DNA of 64,000 nt. Source: an uncultured Lachnobacterium sp. (GTDB lineage Bacteria > Bacillota > Clostridia > Lachnospirales > Lachnospiraceae). The stretch spans positions 61,300-125,299 of the forward strand of contig URDU01000004.1 of the NCBI GenBank assembly GCA_900546625.1, written 5' to 3'. The notes below the pieces were generated by a model that did not search any database, had not been told where the DNA came from, and saw only the letters and a list, made by a program, of their open reading frames with translations. Positions 1 through 7,444 of the stretch are shown here, in pieces (position 1 is the first letter of the stretch; every line of letters begins with the position of its first letter). The translations under genes and the position numbers were made by a program.

Positions 1-340
1 CAGTTACGATTCCAAATATCCACAGCCGCCTTCTCCACTTGCGCTCAAGCTCTTTTTCCCTGAAAATATCCACACAAATATACCAGAAGGCCACCATGGC
101 AACCCATGTAACCGTCCAGAGATTTAATTTGCAGATAATATTAATAGCAGTAAGAGAATATCCGCTTCTTTTTTCAATTGCAACAAGTGAAAAAATATCA
201 AAGAAAAGTGACAGCATGCCTGCGAGCCATACCTCAACAAAAGCCTGAGATGTATGTAATATAATCTTTTTCTGCGAAATATAAAAATACATTATTACGA
301 ACATCACCGCTACGGCACACATTTGTGAAACAATATTCAT
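1..340 (-). CDS. Membrane protein, N-terminal part only (cut by window edge)
   Basis: An open frame starts at the ATG at 338-340 and runs without a stop to the left edge, giving 113 codons. An AGGGG-like ribosome site lies just upstream. The visible protein has several hydrophobic stretches (around residues 5-20, 33-50 and 75-100), separated by short basic loops, and ends in a charged segment (EKELERKWRRR). This is the layout of a multi-pass membrane sensor that precedes a cytoplasmic output domain, such as a GGDEF protein or kinase. The output domain lies outside the window, so no function is assigned. A possible promoter (TTGCTT, 17 nt, TAAAAT) lies upstream. Confidence 0.6.
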   Translation of the reverse strand, partial: MNIVSQMCAVAVMFVIMYFYISQKKIILHTSQAFVEVWLAGMLSLFFDIFSLVAIEKRSGYSLTAINIICKLNLWTVTWVAMVAFWYICVDIFREKELERKWRRRLWIFGIVT

Positions 341-460
341 ATCCCCTATTTCCTGTCCCTTTCTTAAAGCAAGCCAATACACTAGTACTATTTTACCGCT
401 ATTCTATCCATAAAGCAATATATTACTTTGATTTCCAAAGAACTAAATAAACAGTAATAA

Positions 461-482
461 AAAAACACGCTATGCGCGTGCT
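461..482 (-). terminator. Intrinsic terminator after tRNA-Pro
   Basis: On the minus strand a CACGC-GCATA-GCGTG hairpin is followed by a run of seven T residues. It sits about 50 nt after the tRNA-Pro gene and probably ends that transcript. Confidence 0.65.
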
Positions 483-530
483 CCAAAATAAAATAGATAG
501 TGACTGTCCAACCAAGTATCAATAAATAAA

Positions 531-604
<74 letters not shown>

Positions 605-630
605 TCTGCAGTTTGTTTTGCAACTATTAA

Positions 631-659
631 ATAATATCACAATGTATAAATTTTGTCTA
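631..659 (-). promoter_or_regulatory. Sigma-70 type promoter of tRNA-Pro
   Basis: On the minus strand TAGACA (654-659) is followed after 17 nt by TATTAT (631-636), about 27 nt before the tRNA 5' end. Confidence 0.55.
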
Positions 660-874
660 CCCCATAATATATATTTATGGTATGATTTATGCAGTAATAT
701 GTTAATGATTAAAGGTTCAAAAATATCATCTATGCACGCTTGCATGCGATTTGATATACACCTTAATTACCAGCACCACACCGAGAAAGCTGCAATTTAC
801 TATGTGAAGCCGATATATTAGTGGGTTTCTGGGTGTGGCCAGTTTGGTGTCCTAAAATTGATAAGGAGAATGTC

Positions 875-1627
875 ATGACAAATCAGACAAATCACATAAA
901 TAAAACTGCTATAATAACCGGAGCTTCACGCGGTATCGGTGCCGCAATTGCCAAAAGGCTGGCTTCCTGTGGCTATAACCTATCACTTTGCTGCCGCAAT
1001 TCATCTGACAGGCTTAAGGCGTTTGCTGATGAGCTTCACTGTACATACGGAATCGAGGTGCTCTGCCACACCGGAAATGTCGGGGACTTTTACTTTGCCA
1101 AGGATATGGTTACAAAAACCATTTCGCATTTCGGTCATATAGATGTGCTTGTCAACAATGCAGGCATATCACATATCGGGCTGCTGAGTGACATGACACC
1201 GGAGGAATGGAACAATATCGTGGCGATAAATCTGACCGGTGTTTTCAACTTTACAAAGCTCGTCATCCCTTATATGGTTGCCGATAAATGCGGCCGTATA
1301 CTACAGATTTCCTCTGTCTGGGGCAATGTCGGAGCATCCTGCGAGGTGGCATACTCAGCCTGCAAGGGCGGTATAAATTCATTTACCAAGGCACTCGGCA
1401 AGGAGCTTGCGCCATCGCATATTCCGGTAAATGCCATAGCCTGCGGTGTCATAGATACCGATATGAACCGCTGCTTTGACGAGGCAGAACGCGCTGAGCT
1501 TGCCGATGAAATCCCTGCCGGACGCTTTGCCACTGCTGATGAAGTCGCAGATATGGCTTATTCCATCATCACTGCACCTGATTACCTCACAGGACAAATA
1601 ATCACCTTTGATGGTGGCTGGATTTAA
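875..1627 (+). CDS. SDR-family reductase, resembles EF-P 5-aminopentanone reductase (YmfI type)
   Basis: 250-aa short-chain dehydrogenase. The N-terminal Rossmann motif TGASRGIG (about residues 14-21) binds NAD(P). NNAG follows near residue 91. The catalytic Ser, Tyr and Lys are visible in ISSVWG and YSACKGG, and the C-terminus DGGW is typical. The stretch SSVWGNVGASCEVAYS and the later NAIACGVIDTDMN match my memory of the YmfI group, which reduces 5-aminopentanone on elongation factor P in Bacillus, better than FabG. The ATG at 875 is chosen over an upstream in-frame ATG at 821 because AAGGAG sits 6 nt before it and the extra residues lie outside the fold. It is not in a fab operon. A general 3-oxoacyl-ACP reductase remains possible. 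Confidence 0.8.
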   Translation: MTNQTNHINKTAIITGASRGIGAAIAKRLASCGYNLSLCCRNSSDRLKAFADELHCTYGIEVLCHTGNVGDFYFAKDMVTKTISHFGHIDVLVNNAGISHIGLLSDMTPEEWNNIVAINLTGVFNFTKLVIPYMVADKCGRILQISSVWGNVGASCEVAYSACKGGINSFTKALGKELAPSHIPVNAIACGVIDTDMNRCFDEAERAELADEIPAGRFATADEVADMAYSIITAPDYLTGQIITFDGGWI

Positions 1628-1675
1628 ACCTGTAATTTTAATTTTTCCATTTTTTTCGTATTTTTCAGATATTTG

Positions 1676-1703
1676 TTGCCTTTTACAATTATTGTGTTAC
1701 AAT
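1676..1703 (+). promoter_or_regulatory. Possible promoter giving a near-leaderless HTH transcript
   Basis: TTGCCT (1676-1681), a 16-nt spacer and TACAAT (1698-1703) precede the ATG of the HTH gene by only 6 nt. Transcription would start at or very near that ATG. No ribosome site is visible before the ATG, which fits a leaderless message. Confidence 0.35.
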
Positions 1704-1709
1704 TTGTTT

Positions 1710-1982
1710 ATGAGTAGAACAAATAACTTTCTATTAGAAAAGCAACTTGCAACCATTAGTACAACTGTACCTGACAGGCTTGATTACCTGATGAAGCTCA
1801 ATAGTTTGACCAACGTGGCTCTTTCTGAAATCATGTGTTGTGCAGAATCAACTATTTCAGGCTACAGGACAGGCCGTAGAGTGCCTGACATTTTTGTCAT
1901 TTGCCATTTAAGTACAATTTTTGGTGTCACACCCAATTATTTTCTTGGATTCACAGACGAAATTTGTCCAACTCACAACTGA
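1710..1982 (+). CDS. Small XRE-family helix-turn-helix regulator
   Basis: 90-aa protein with a Cro/CI-type HTH at about residues 30-75. The recognition segment is ALSEIMCCAESTISGYRTGR, followed by a predicted helix ending in FGVTPNYFLG, a common pattern in phage-like repressors. The ATG at 1710 is used because the longer frame from 1608 adds a hydrophobic stretch overlapping the end of the SDR gene. No Shine-Dalgarno sequence is seen. The gene stands alone, and its target is unknown. The strong hairpin at 2107-2162 ends transcription on this side. Confidence 0.7.
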   Translation: MSRTNNFLLEKQLATISTTVPDRLDYLMKLNSLTNVALSEIMCCAESTISGYRTGRRVPDIFVICHLSTIFGVTPNYFLGFTDEICPTHN

Positions 1983-2106
1983 TTATGTGATATATACAAG
2001 GCCTTCCGGTATCACTTCGCAAAATTACCGGCTGCTGCAACTGTCACATAAAATATATTGAAAAATGAAAGGGGGAAATGTTACTGTCTAAGCCAAAGCA
2101 GTAACG

Positions 2107-2162
2107 AAAAACAGCCCGGCACACTTATCGCTATGTGATATGTGTACCGGGCTGTTTTTTTA
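2107..2162. terminator. Bidirectional intrinsic terminator
   Basis: ACAGCCCGG (2111-2119) pairs with CCGGGCTGT (2147-2155). A T run follows on the plus strand and an A run precedes, so it can end both the HTH transcript and the glgX transcript coming from the right. Just before it, GTTACTG (2080-2086) and CAGTAAC (2099-2105) form another small inverted repeat. Confidence 0.85.
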
Positions 2163-2233
2163 ATATCTATTCATAACCGCTTAGAACAAAACGCTGATAC
2201 GTCCTGCCTGTATGCTGGCAGCAGCTTTTATTG

Positions 2234-4366
2234 CTACTCTGCCACAAGTATTATCGTGGTTCTCGCAGGAACCCTTATGGTGTTGACACCCAAAAGCTCT
2301 GTCTTTGCAGTGAAGTCCTCTCCGTCAAAATACTCTGCATTGGTGTTGGTGTCCACATGCCAGTGTTTTCCGTTCGGAAGCACCGGAAGCTGCATCACAA
2401 GCGGCTCCCAATATGCATTCATACAATAGAATACAATATCGTCCTCCGTGTCCTCCTCATTTCGTCCGGCATACATGATACCGATGAGCTTTGTCTTGTA
2501 ATCCGTTGAGGCATTGAACGGTGTACCGTTGTGCACGCTGATTTCAGGGAACTGACAGGATGAAGGCTTTGTCATCTTTCTGAGTATAGGGTGCTCCTTC
2601 CTGAACTGAATCATATGACGCACGAAATCATGGATTTCCTTGAATTCCTCAAGCCTGCTCCAGTCGAGCCATGAGATGATATTGTCCTGACAATACGCGT
2701 TGTTGTTTCCAAACTGGGTGTTACAGAACTCATCTCCCGCAAAAAACATCGCCGGACCACGGCTGCACAAAAGCGCTGCAAATGCATTCTTTATAAGGCG
2801 TCTTCTCAGTCCGTTTACATTTTGGTCGTCTGTCTCGCCCTCTGCGCCACAGTTCCAGCTATGTCCGTTGTTGTCACCGTCTGTATTGTTCCAGCCGTTT
2901 TTCTCATTGTGCTTTTCATTGTATGAGTAAAGGTCATACAGTGTAAAGCCATCATGACAGGTCAGGAAATTGACTGATGCCTTGTGTCCTCTGCTCTCCG
3001 GGCTGTAAAGGTCACGTGAGCCTGTGATACGTGTGATGGCATTTCCCGCCATACCGTCATCGCCCTTTAAAAAGCTTCTCATGTCATCTCTGTATCTGCC
3101 GTTCCACTCTGCCCATCTGTTCCATGATGGGAAGCTTCCCACCTGATAAAGTCCGCCTGCATCCCATGCCTCTGCGATGAGCTTCATCTTGCCAAGCACC
3201 GGGTCGAATGCCAGCGACTCAAGAATCGGCGGATTGGCCATAGGTGCACCGTTTTGGTCTCTTCCGAGAATGGAAGCCAGGTCAAATCTGAAGCCATCCA
3301 CTCTGTACTCAATGGCCCAGTGTCTCAGACAGTCTATGATAAAGCTGCGCACAACAGGATGATTACAGTTCATAACGTTTCCACAGCCACTGAAATTGTA
3401 GTAGTGTGCATCCGGTGTCAGCATATAGTACACGTTATTGTCTATTCCCTTGAAGGAAAAGCACGGTCCCATCTCATTTCCCTCAGCGGTATGGTTGAAC
3501 ACCACATCGAGAATGACCTCTATGCCGTTTTCCTTTAAAGCCTTTATCAGCGATTTCAGCTCGTCTCCCTCGTGGTTGTGCTCCTCGTTGAAGGCATAGC
3601 TTGTATTCGGTGCAAAAAACGATACTGTGTTGTAGCCCCAGTAATTGTAGAGCTGCACATCATCGACCACCCTTGCGCTCTCCATCTCATCGAACTCAAA
3701 AATCGGCATGAGCTCCACTGCATTTATTCCAAGGTCCTTAAGATACGGAATCTTATCCTTCAAACCTGCAAATGTGCCCGGTGCGCTGACACCTGAGGAC
3801 TTATCCTTTGTATAGCCCCTCACATGTGTCTCATAAATCACAAGGTCCTCAAAGGGCTGCTCAAGCTGCTTTATATTGCCCCAGTCAAAGCTGCTTTTTA
3901 CAACTCTGGCCCTGTACTCAAAATCCTTGCCGCCCTCCGGCTTTTCTCCCCATTTTCGCTGTCCCGTGACCGCTCTGGAATATGGGTCTAATAGGACATT
4001 TTCCTCGTTAAACAGAAGTCCCTTTGCCGGCTCATAAGGTCCGTCAAACGAAAATGCATACTCAAATTCATCCGGCTTTATATCAAAAACAAGCATGGAG
4101 TAGGTATCTCCTATCCTGTATGAATCAGGAAACGGAATCCTCGCATACGGCTTTGGTGCCTGTGGCTTGAACAATAAAAGAGTACACCTTGTTGCCCCAT
4201 GGGAATTGATGGTAAAGCTCACTCCGTTCGATGCCACGCACGCTCCGTACATTCTGAAAAAGCCCGGACGTATCTTAAACCCCTCTACCACATCAAGCGG
4301 CTGCAGGCCTGTATTTACCACATCCTCATGCTTTTCTTCTTTATTGCGCTCTCTCCACATATACAT
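2234..4366 (-). CDS. glgX: Glycogen debranching enzyme, GlgX/isoamylase type (GH13)
   Basis: 710-aa GH13 enzyme with an N-terminal CBM48-like domain (about residues 20-130), an (alpha/beta)8 barrel and a C-terminal beta domain. Region I is DVVFNHTAEGN. The nucleophile lies in DGFRFDLAS near residue 360, the acid/base Glu in IAEAWD near 398, and the transition-state Asp in LTCHDGF near 471. The architecture matches enzymes that hydrolyse alpha-1,6 branches of glycogen or limit dextrins. Length fits the GlgX/TreX family. A GGGAG ribosome site stands 9 nt before the ATG at 4366. No other glycogen genes are adjacent, so it may act on imported starch or stored glycogen. Confidence 0.9.
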   Translation of the reverse strand: MYMWRERNKEEKHEDVVNTGLQPLDVVEGFKIRPGFFRMYGACVASNGVSFTINSHGATRCTLLLFKPQAPKPYARIPFPDSYRIGDTYSMLVFDIKPDEFEYAFSFDGPYEPAKGLLFNEENVLLDPYSRAVTGQRKWGEKPEGGKDFEYRARVVKSSFDWGNIKQLEQPFEDLVIYETHVRGYTKDKSSGVSAPGTFAGLKDKIPYLKDLGINAVELMPIFEFDEMESARVVDDVQLYNYWGYNTVSFFAPNTSYAFNEEHNHEGDELKSLIKALKENGIEVILDVVFNHTAEGNEMGPCFSFKGIDNNVYYMLTPDAHYYNFSGCGNVMNCNHPVVRSFIIDCLRHWAIEYRVDGFRFDLASILGRDQNGAPMANPPILESLAFDPVLGKMKLIAEAWDAGGLYQVGSFPSWNRWAEWNGRYRDDMRSFLKGDDGMAGNAITRITGSRDLYSPESRGHKASVNFLTCHDGFTLYDLYSYNEKHNEKNGWNNTDGDNNGHSWNCGAEGETDDQNVNGLRRRLIKNAFAALLCSRGPAMFFAGDEFCNTQFGNNNAYCQDNIISWLDWSRLEEFKEIHDFVRHMIQFRKEHPILRKMTKPSSCQFPEISVHNGTPFNASTDYKTKLIGIMYAGRNEEDTEDDIVFYCMNAYWEPLVMQLPVLPNGKHWHVDTNTNAEYFDGEDFTAKTELLGVNTIRVPARTTIILVAE

Positions 4367-4454
4367 ATTGCTCTTTGCTCCCTTACTATATTTGTATGAT
4401 GGTACATGCCTTTTGTTGCATGACTGCCTTTTATCTTAATTCGTAAAAAATCTG

Positions 4455-5657
4455 CTATTGATTTACATGCAGGTTTCCAAGCTCATCAATTTCTATTTTA
4501 CTATAATTTTGTGAATAAGTGTTCATTAAATTGCATATCTCCTGCGCTTTTTCTCTGGAAGCCACTGTCGGTCTGAAATCATTGTATGAGCTTGCGCTGC
4601 TTAAGGTGCATGGAATAATCCGAGCATCTATGCCCGGCTGCAATTCACCATTTATCAGAGTAAATGCCTGCTGATAAATCGCCGTGTTCTTGTCTGATGG
4701 GTTTTTATTGCCTCCGAAGCAGAAATTCCCAAGACTGTAGCATATCATTTTGCCGTTATAGACCTCCATGCCCTGCAGCACATGAGGATGGTTTCCAACT
4801 ACCAGGTCAGCACCCCAATCAATGATGCGGTGTGCTGCCGCCTGCTGATAATCATTCGGATAATGGTCTCCCTCTATGCCCCAGTGACAGCAGGCTATAA
4901 CGATTGCCGCTCCCTGCTCACGAAGTTTAGCTATACCGTTTTGGATATATGCCTCGCGGTCGCCGTTTTGTGATAAAAGGCTGGCTGACACTATTCCAAT
5001 CCTTGTCCCATCAGCTGTCTCGTAAATGCCTGTCTGATCATTAAAGCCATACACTATCCCGGCATTTTCAAGCACGCTTCTCGTATCGTCAAGTCCCTGC
5101 TGGCCATAGTCGTATGTGTGATTGTTTCCAAGACTGCAGGCCTCGATGGAGCTTCCCGTCATAATGCCAATGTAGCCCGGCTTTCCCTTAAGGTTCCAGC
5201 GCTTTTCGACGCGCTCCGTCGCATCCGATAGCACACACTCCAGATTGATGAGTGTCATATCGTCGGCCTCAAAAATATCTCTCACGCCGCCGAAAAAGTA
5301 GTCCTGTCCCTTTGAGTCATAATAAGAATTAAAGCTGCCGTCATAGCTTTGCTCCTGATTGTTACCGAGTGTACAGTCTCCTGTAGCCGTAATCACTATG
5401 GTTGACATCTGCGGCTGCTGTGTATCCGCTTCGGCTGCATCAGACTGTGTACTCTCTGTGCCTTGTGCTGTACTGTCAACTGCGTTATCGTCTTCTTTTC
5501 CGGTATCCGATGTGTCTTTAACTACATCCACACCATTCTGATTATCGGCTTCCTTTATATTATCTGCAATATATTCTTTTCCTATGAGTGCTCCCGCCAT
5601 AATAATGCATAAAACCAAAAGAGCAGATAATAGTATTTTTAATCCCTTGTTTTTCAT
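4455..5657 (-). CDS. CapA-family metallophosphatase-like protein, membrane anchored
   Basis: 400 aa. An N-terminal hydrophobic segment (about residues 5-25) acts as a signal anchor, followed by an acidic Gln/Asp/Thr-rich linker to about residue 85. The CapA/PgsA fold then shows the metal-site motifs GDCTLG, NLECVLSD, LGNNHTYDYG, CCHWG, GNHPHV and SLGNF. CapA proteins are tied to poly-gamma-glutamate capsule export, but most Firmicute members occur without capB/capC, as here, and act at the cell surface on unknown substrates. The start at 5657 is preferred because AGGAG lies 4 nt before it; an ATG at 5669 overlaps that ribosome site. It ends 88 bp before glgX with no obvious functional link. 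Confidence 0.8.
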   Translation of the reverse strand: MKNKGLKILLSALLVLCIIMAGALIGKEYIADNIKEADNQNGVDVVKDTSDTGKEDDNAVDSTAQGTESTQSDAAEADTQQPQMSTIVITATGDCTLGNNQEQSYDGSFNSYYDSKGQDYFFGGVRDIFEADDMTLINLECVLSDATERVEKRWNLKGKPGYIGIMTGSSIEACSLGNNHTYDYGQQGLDDTRSVLENAGIVYGFNDQTGIYETADGTRIGIVSASLLSQNGDREAYIQNGIAKLREQGAAIVIACCHWGIEGDHYPNDYQQAAAHRIIDWGADLVVGNHPHVLQGMEVYNGKMICYSLGNFCFGGNKNPSDKNTAIYQQAFTLINGELQPGIDARIIPCTLSSASSYNDFRPTVASREKAQEICNLMNTYSQNYSKIEIDELGNLHVNQ

Positions 5658-5736
5658 AGTGCTCCTCATATGTTATATTATATTTTTATGTTGTTATTCA
5701 GGCATAAGCCGTCATAATAACAGACCTTATTCAAAA

Positions 5737-6633
5737 CTACCACACTCTTAGAATATCAACCGTGTGCGCACTTGCTCCCATCAGGTCTGCTCTCTCACAT
5801 GTGGAAAGATGATACTGTACAAACATATCAAACTCTTCCTCGTCAAGAGCATTCAGAAACGGTCTGATATAATTTGCCGCGCCATCGGCTGCTATTATCT
5901 TTTCGCGAGTAAGCGCTGCCTGTGCATTTAATGCCTCTATATCTTCTAATCGGACAAAACTGTACAAATCATTAGCTTTTTCTGTACAATGGAAGCTCTC
6001 ATCGAGCATTCCGCCCTCTATGCCCTCTTTTATATGCTTCTCCTTTATGGCATAGGTTATCACGCTGTACTCATTCATAATGTATGCCACAAGTATGTAA
6101 CCACCCGGTTTTGTCACCCTTTTTGCCTCATTCAATGCGGCAAGCTTTTCCTCTGCCGACTTCAGATGATACATCGGTCCGAATACGAGTGTGAGGTCAA
6201 ATTCATCGTTTCCAAACTTTTTAAGCTTTGTGGCATTGCCCTGGTATGCCTTTACTTTATCACTCTTTTGCTTCAGCCTGCCAAGGTTATGCTTGACTAA
6301 CTCGAGTGCAGTCACATCATATCCCTCCTCGGCAAGCGGCACTGAATATCTGCCTGTACCCGCACCGACATCCAGGATTTTAATCTGTGAGCGAAGTGCT
6401 TTTATATCCCTTAGCATTTTTTCATCAGAAGTCAGATTTACTACTTTATTATCTGCTTCCGCTACTTCTGCATCAGACGGATAATCCTCATCATCAAGCT
6501 GCTTCTCATTCATCAAGCTGCCAAGACAATCGTGTATATACTTCATGGAGGTAATAAACTCTACCCTGCCGTGACGGCTGTTTAGGCGCTTTTCCTCGTT
6601 GAATTTGTTATAGTATTCTTCTAATTCTGTCAC
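5737..6633 (-). CDS. Class I SAM-dependent methyltransferase
   Basis: 298 aa. Motif I ILDVGAGTGRYS (about residues 94-105) binds S-adenosylmethionine. The acidic motif II residue is in VTALE, and LTLVFGPMYHL is the post-II strand. The last third is helical and has no recognised substrate domain. The gene begins 17 bp after the ArsR gene on the same strand, so the two are probably co-transcribed. There is no conserved cysteine set of the ArsM type, so an arsenite methyltransferase role is not supported despite the ArsR neighbour. Substrate unknown. Confidence 0.8.
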   Translation of the reverse strand: MTELEEYYNKFNEEKRLNSRHGRVEFITSMKYIHDCLGSLMNEKQLDDEDYPSDAEVAEADNKVVNLTSDEKMLRDIKALRSQIKILDVGAGTGRYSVPLAEEGYDVTALELVKHNLGRLKQKSDKVKAYQGNATKLKKFGNDEFDLTLVFGPMYHLKSAEEKLAALNEAKRVTKPGGYILVAYIMNEYSVITYAIKEKHIKEGIEGGMLDESFHCTEKANDLYSFVRLEDIEALNAQAALTREKIIAADGAANYIRPFLNALDEEEFDMFVQYHLSTCERADLMGASAHTVDILRVW

Positions 6634-6650
6634 GTATATTCCTCCCTGTA

Positions 6651-7019
6651 TTATTCCTCGATATGCTCTCGTCCCTGCGCAATGATTGTGCGCACATGTC
6701 CGTCGGCAAGCGAATAAAACACTGATTTGCCCTCACGTCTGCTGTTTACGAGCTTGTTTGCCTTTAGTATCCTAAGCTGATGTGATATGGCGGACTGTGT
6801 CATGTTGAGCACCTTTGCAAGGTCGCAGACGCATACCTCCGCTTCAAACAACACAAAGAGGATTCTGATTCTGGTGGAGTCGCCAAATACCTTAAAAAGC
6901 TCTGCAAGGTCGTAGAGCTCGGTTTCCTCAGGCATTGTATCATTTACTATTTTCAGAAGGTCTTCGTGGATTTCGTTGCAGTCGCAGCATTCTATCTGTT
7001 CATTTATGTTTTCGCTCAT
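6651..7019 (-). CDS. ArsR/SmtB-family metal-sensing repressor
   Basis: 122-aa winged-helix repressor. The N-terminus carries a CCDC motif (about residues 11-14). The DNA-recognition helix is in MTQSAISHQLRILK. EVCVCDL at the alpha-3 helix matches the CadC/SmtB site that binds Cd, Zn or Pb, and DGHVRTIIAQGREH resembles the alpha-5 zinc site of SmtB/CzrA. The ATG at 7019 follows AAAGGA at about 11 nt; an in-frame ATG at 7040 has no ribosome site. The likely target is the operator at 9701-9724 in front of the HMA/P-type ATPase genes, although the repressor is encoded downstream of the ATPase beyond a terminator and a foldback repeat. It is followed by the methyltransferase. Confidence 0.85.
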   Translation of the reverse strand: MSENINEQIECCDCNEIHEDLLKIVNDTMPEETELYDLAELFKVFGDSTRIRILFVLFEAEVCVCDLAKVLNMTQSAISHQLRILKANKLVNSRREGKSVFYSLADGHVRTIIAQGREHIEE

Positions 7020-7066
7020 GGGGTGGTGTCCTTTCTGCATTATTCTTACTTTATTGGCTATGGGGC

Positions 7067-7297
7067 GGGTGCTTGCAGAAATTGCATGTGCCCTCGCTCA
7101 GTATTGCGATATTAAGACTCTGTAGGAATTATGATTTAGGTTTTGGCTATATGACGCAACCGGCTTTTAGCGCCGTCCGTGGCGCTAACGCCTTGTCCGT
7201 GCGTCCATGCACGGACATTGCTGTGTTGTGACATAATTCCAACAGACTCTAAATATCTCCATATTCGCGATGTCACATGCAATTTATGCAAGCACCC
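7067..7297. repeat. 231-bp imperfect foldback (MITE-like) element
   Basis: The left arm (7067-7133) and the right arm (7232-7297) are imperfect inverted copies. Both begin GGGTGCTTGCA-(G/T)-AAATTGCATGTG when read inward and later share TCTGT-(A/T)-GGAATTATG. Between the arms are two perfect short hairpins, AGCGCC/GGCGCT (7169-7186) and GTCCGTGC/GCACGGAC (7195-7216). No ORF is evident inside. No target-site duplication is obvious. It fills the gap between the ATPase terminator and the ArsR gene. Confidence 0.75.
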
Positions 7298-7344
7298 TTT
7301 GGTTTTGGCTCATTGAAGGGTGTAAACAGTAACTTCTTTTATAC

Positions 7345-7379
7345 GCGAAAAACAGAGTGCACCTCTGGGGTGCATTCTG
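7345..7379 (-). terminator. Terminator after the P-type ATPase gene
   Basis: CAGAGTGCACC (7353-7363) pairs with GGGTGCATTCTG (7368-7379). On the minus strand the hairpin is followed by TTTTT. It lies about 65 nt after the ATPase stop codon. Confidence 0.75.
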
Positions 7380-7444
7380 TCTAGTATTTTTTATATAGTA
7401 GTTTCATCCTGCTTTGATATCTGTACTCTTGGGGCTCTATGCAT

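Noticed and set aside
821..874. Longer start for the SDR protein
   Set aside because: The 18 extra residues (FWVWPVWCP) fall before the Rossmann fold and have no ribosome site, while AAGGAG precedes 875.
5737..6633. ArsM-type arsenite methyltransferase
   Set aside because: It follows an ArsR-family gene, but conserved ArsM cysteines are not visible and the ArsR protein has CadC/SmtB-type metal sites.
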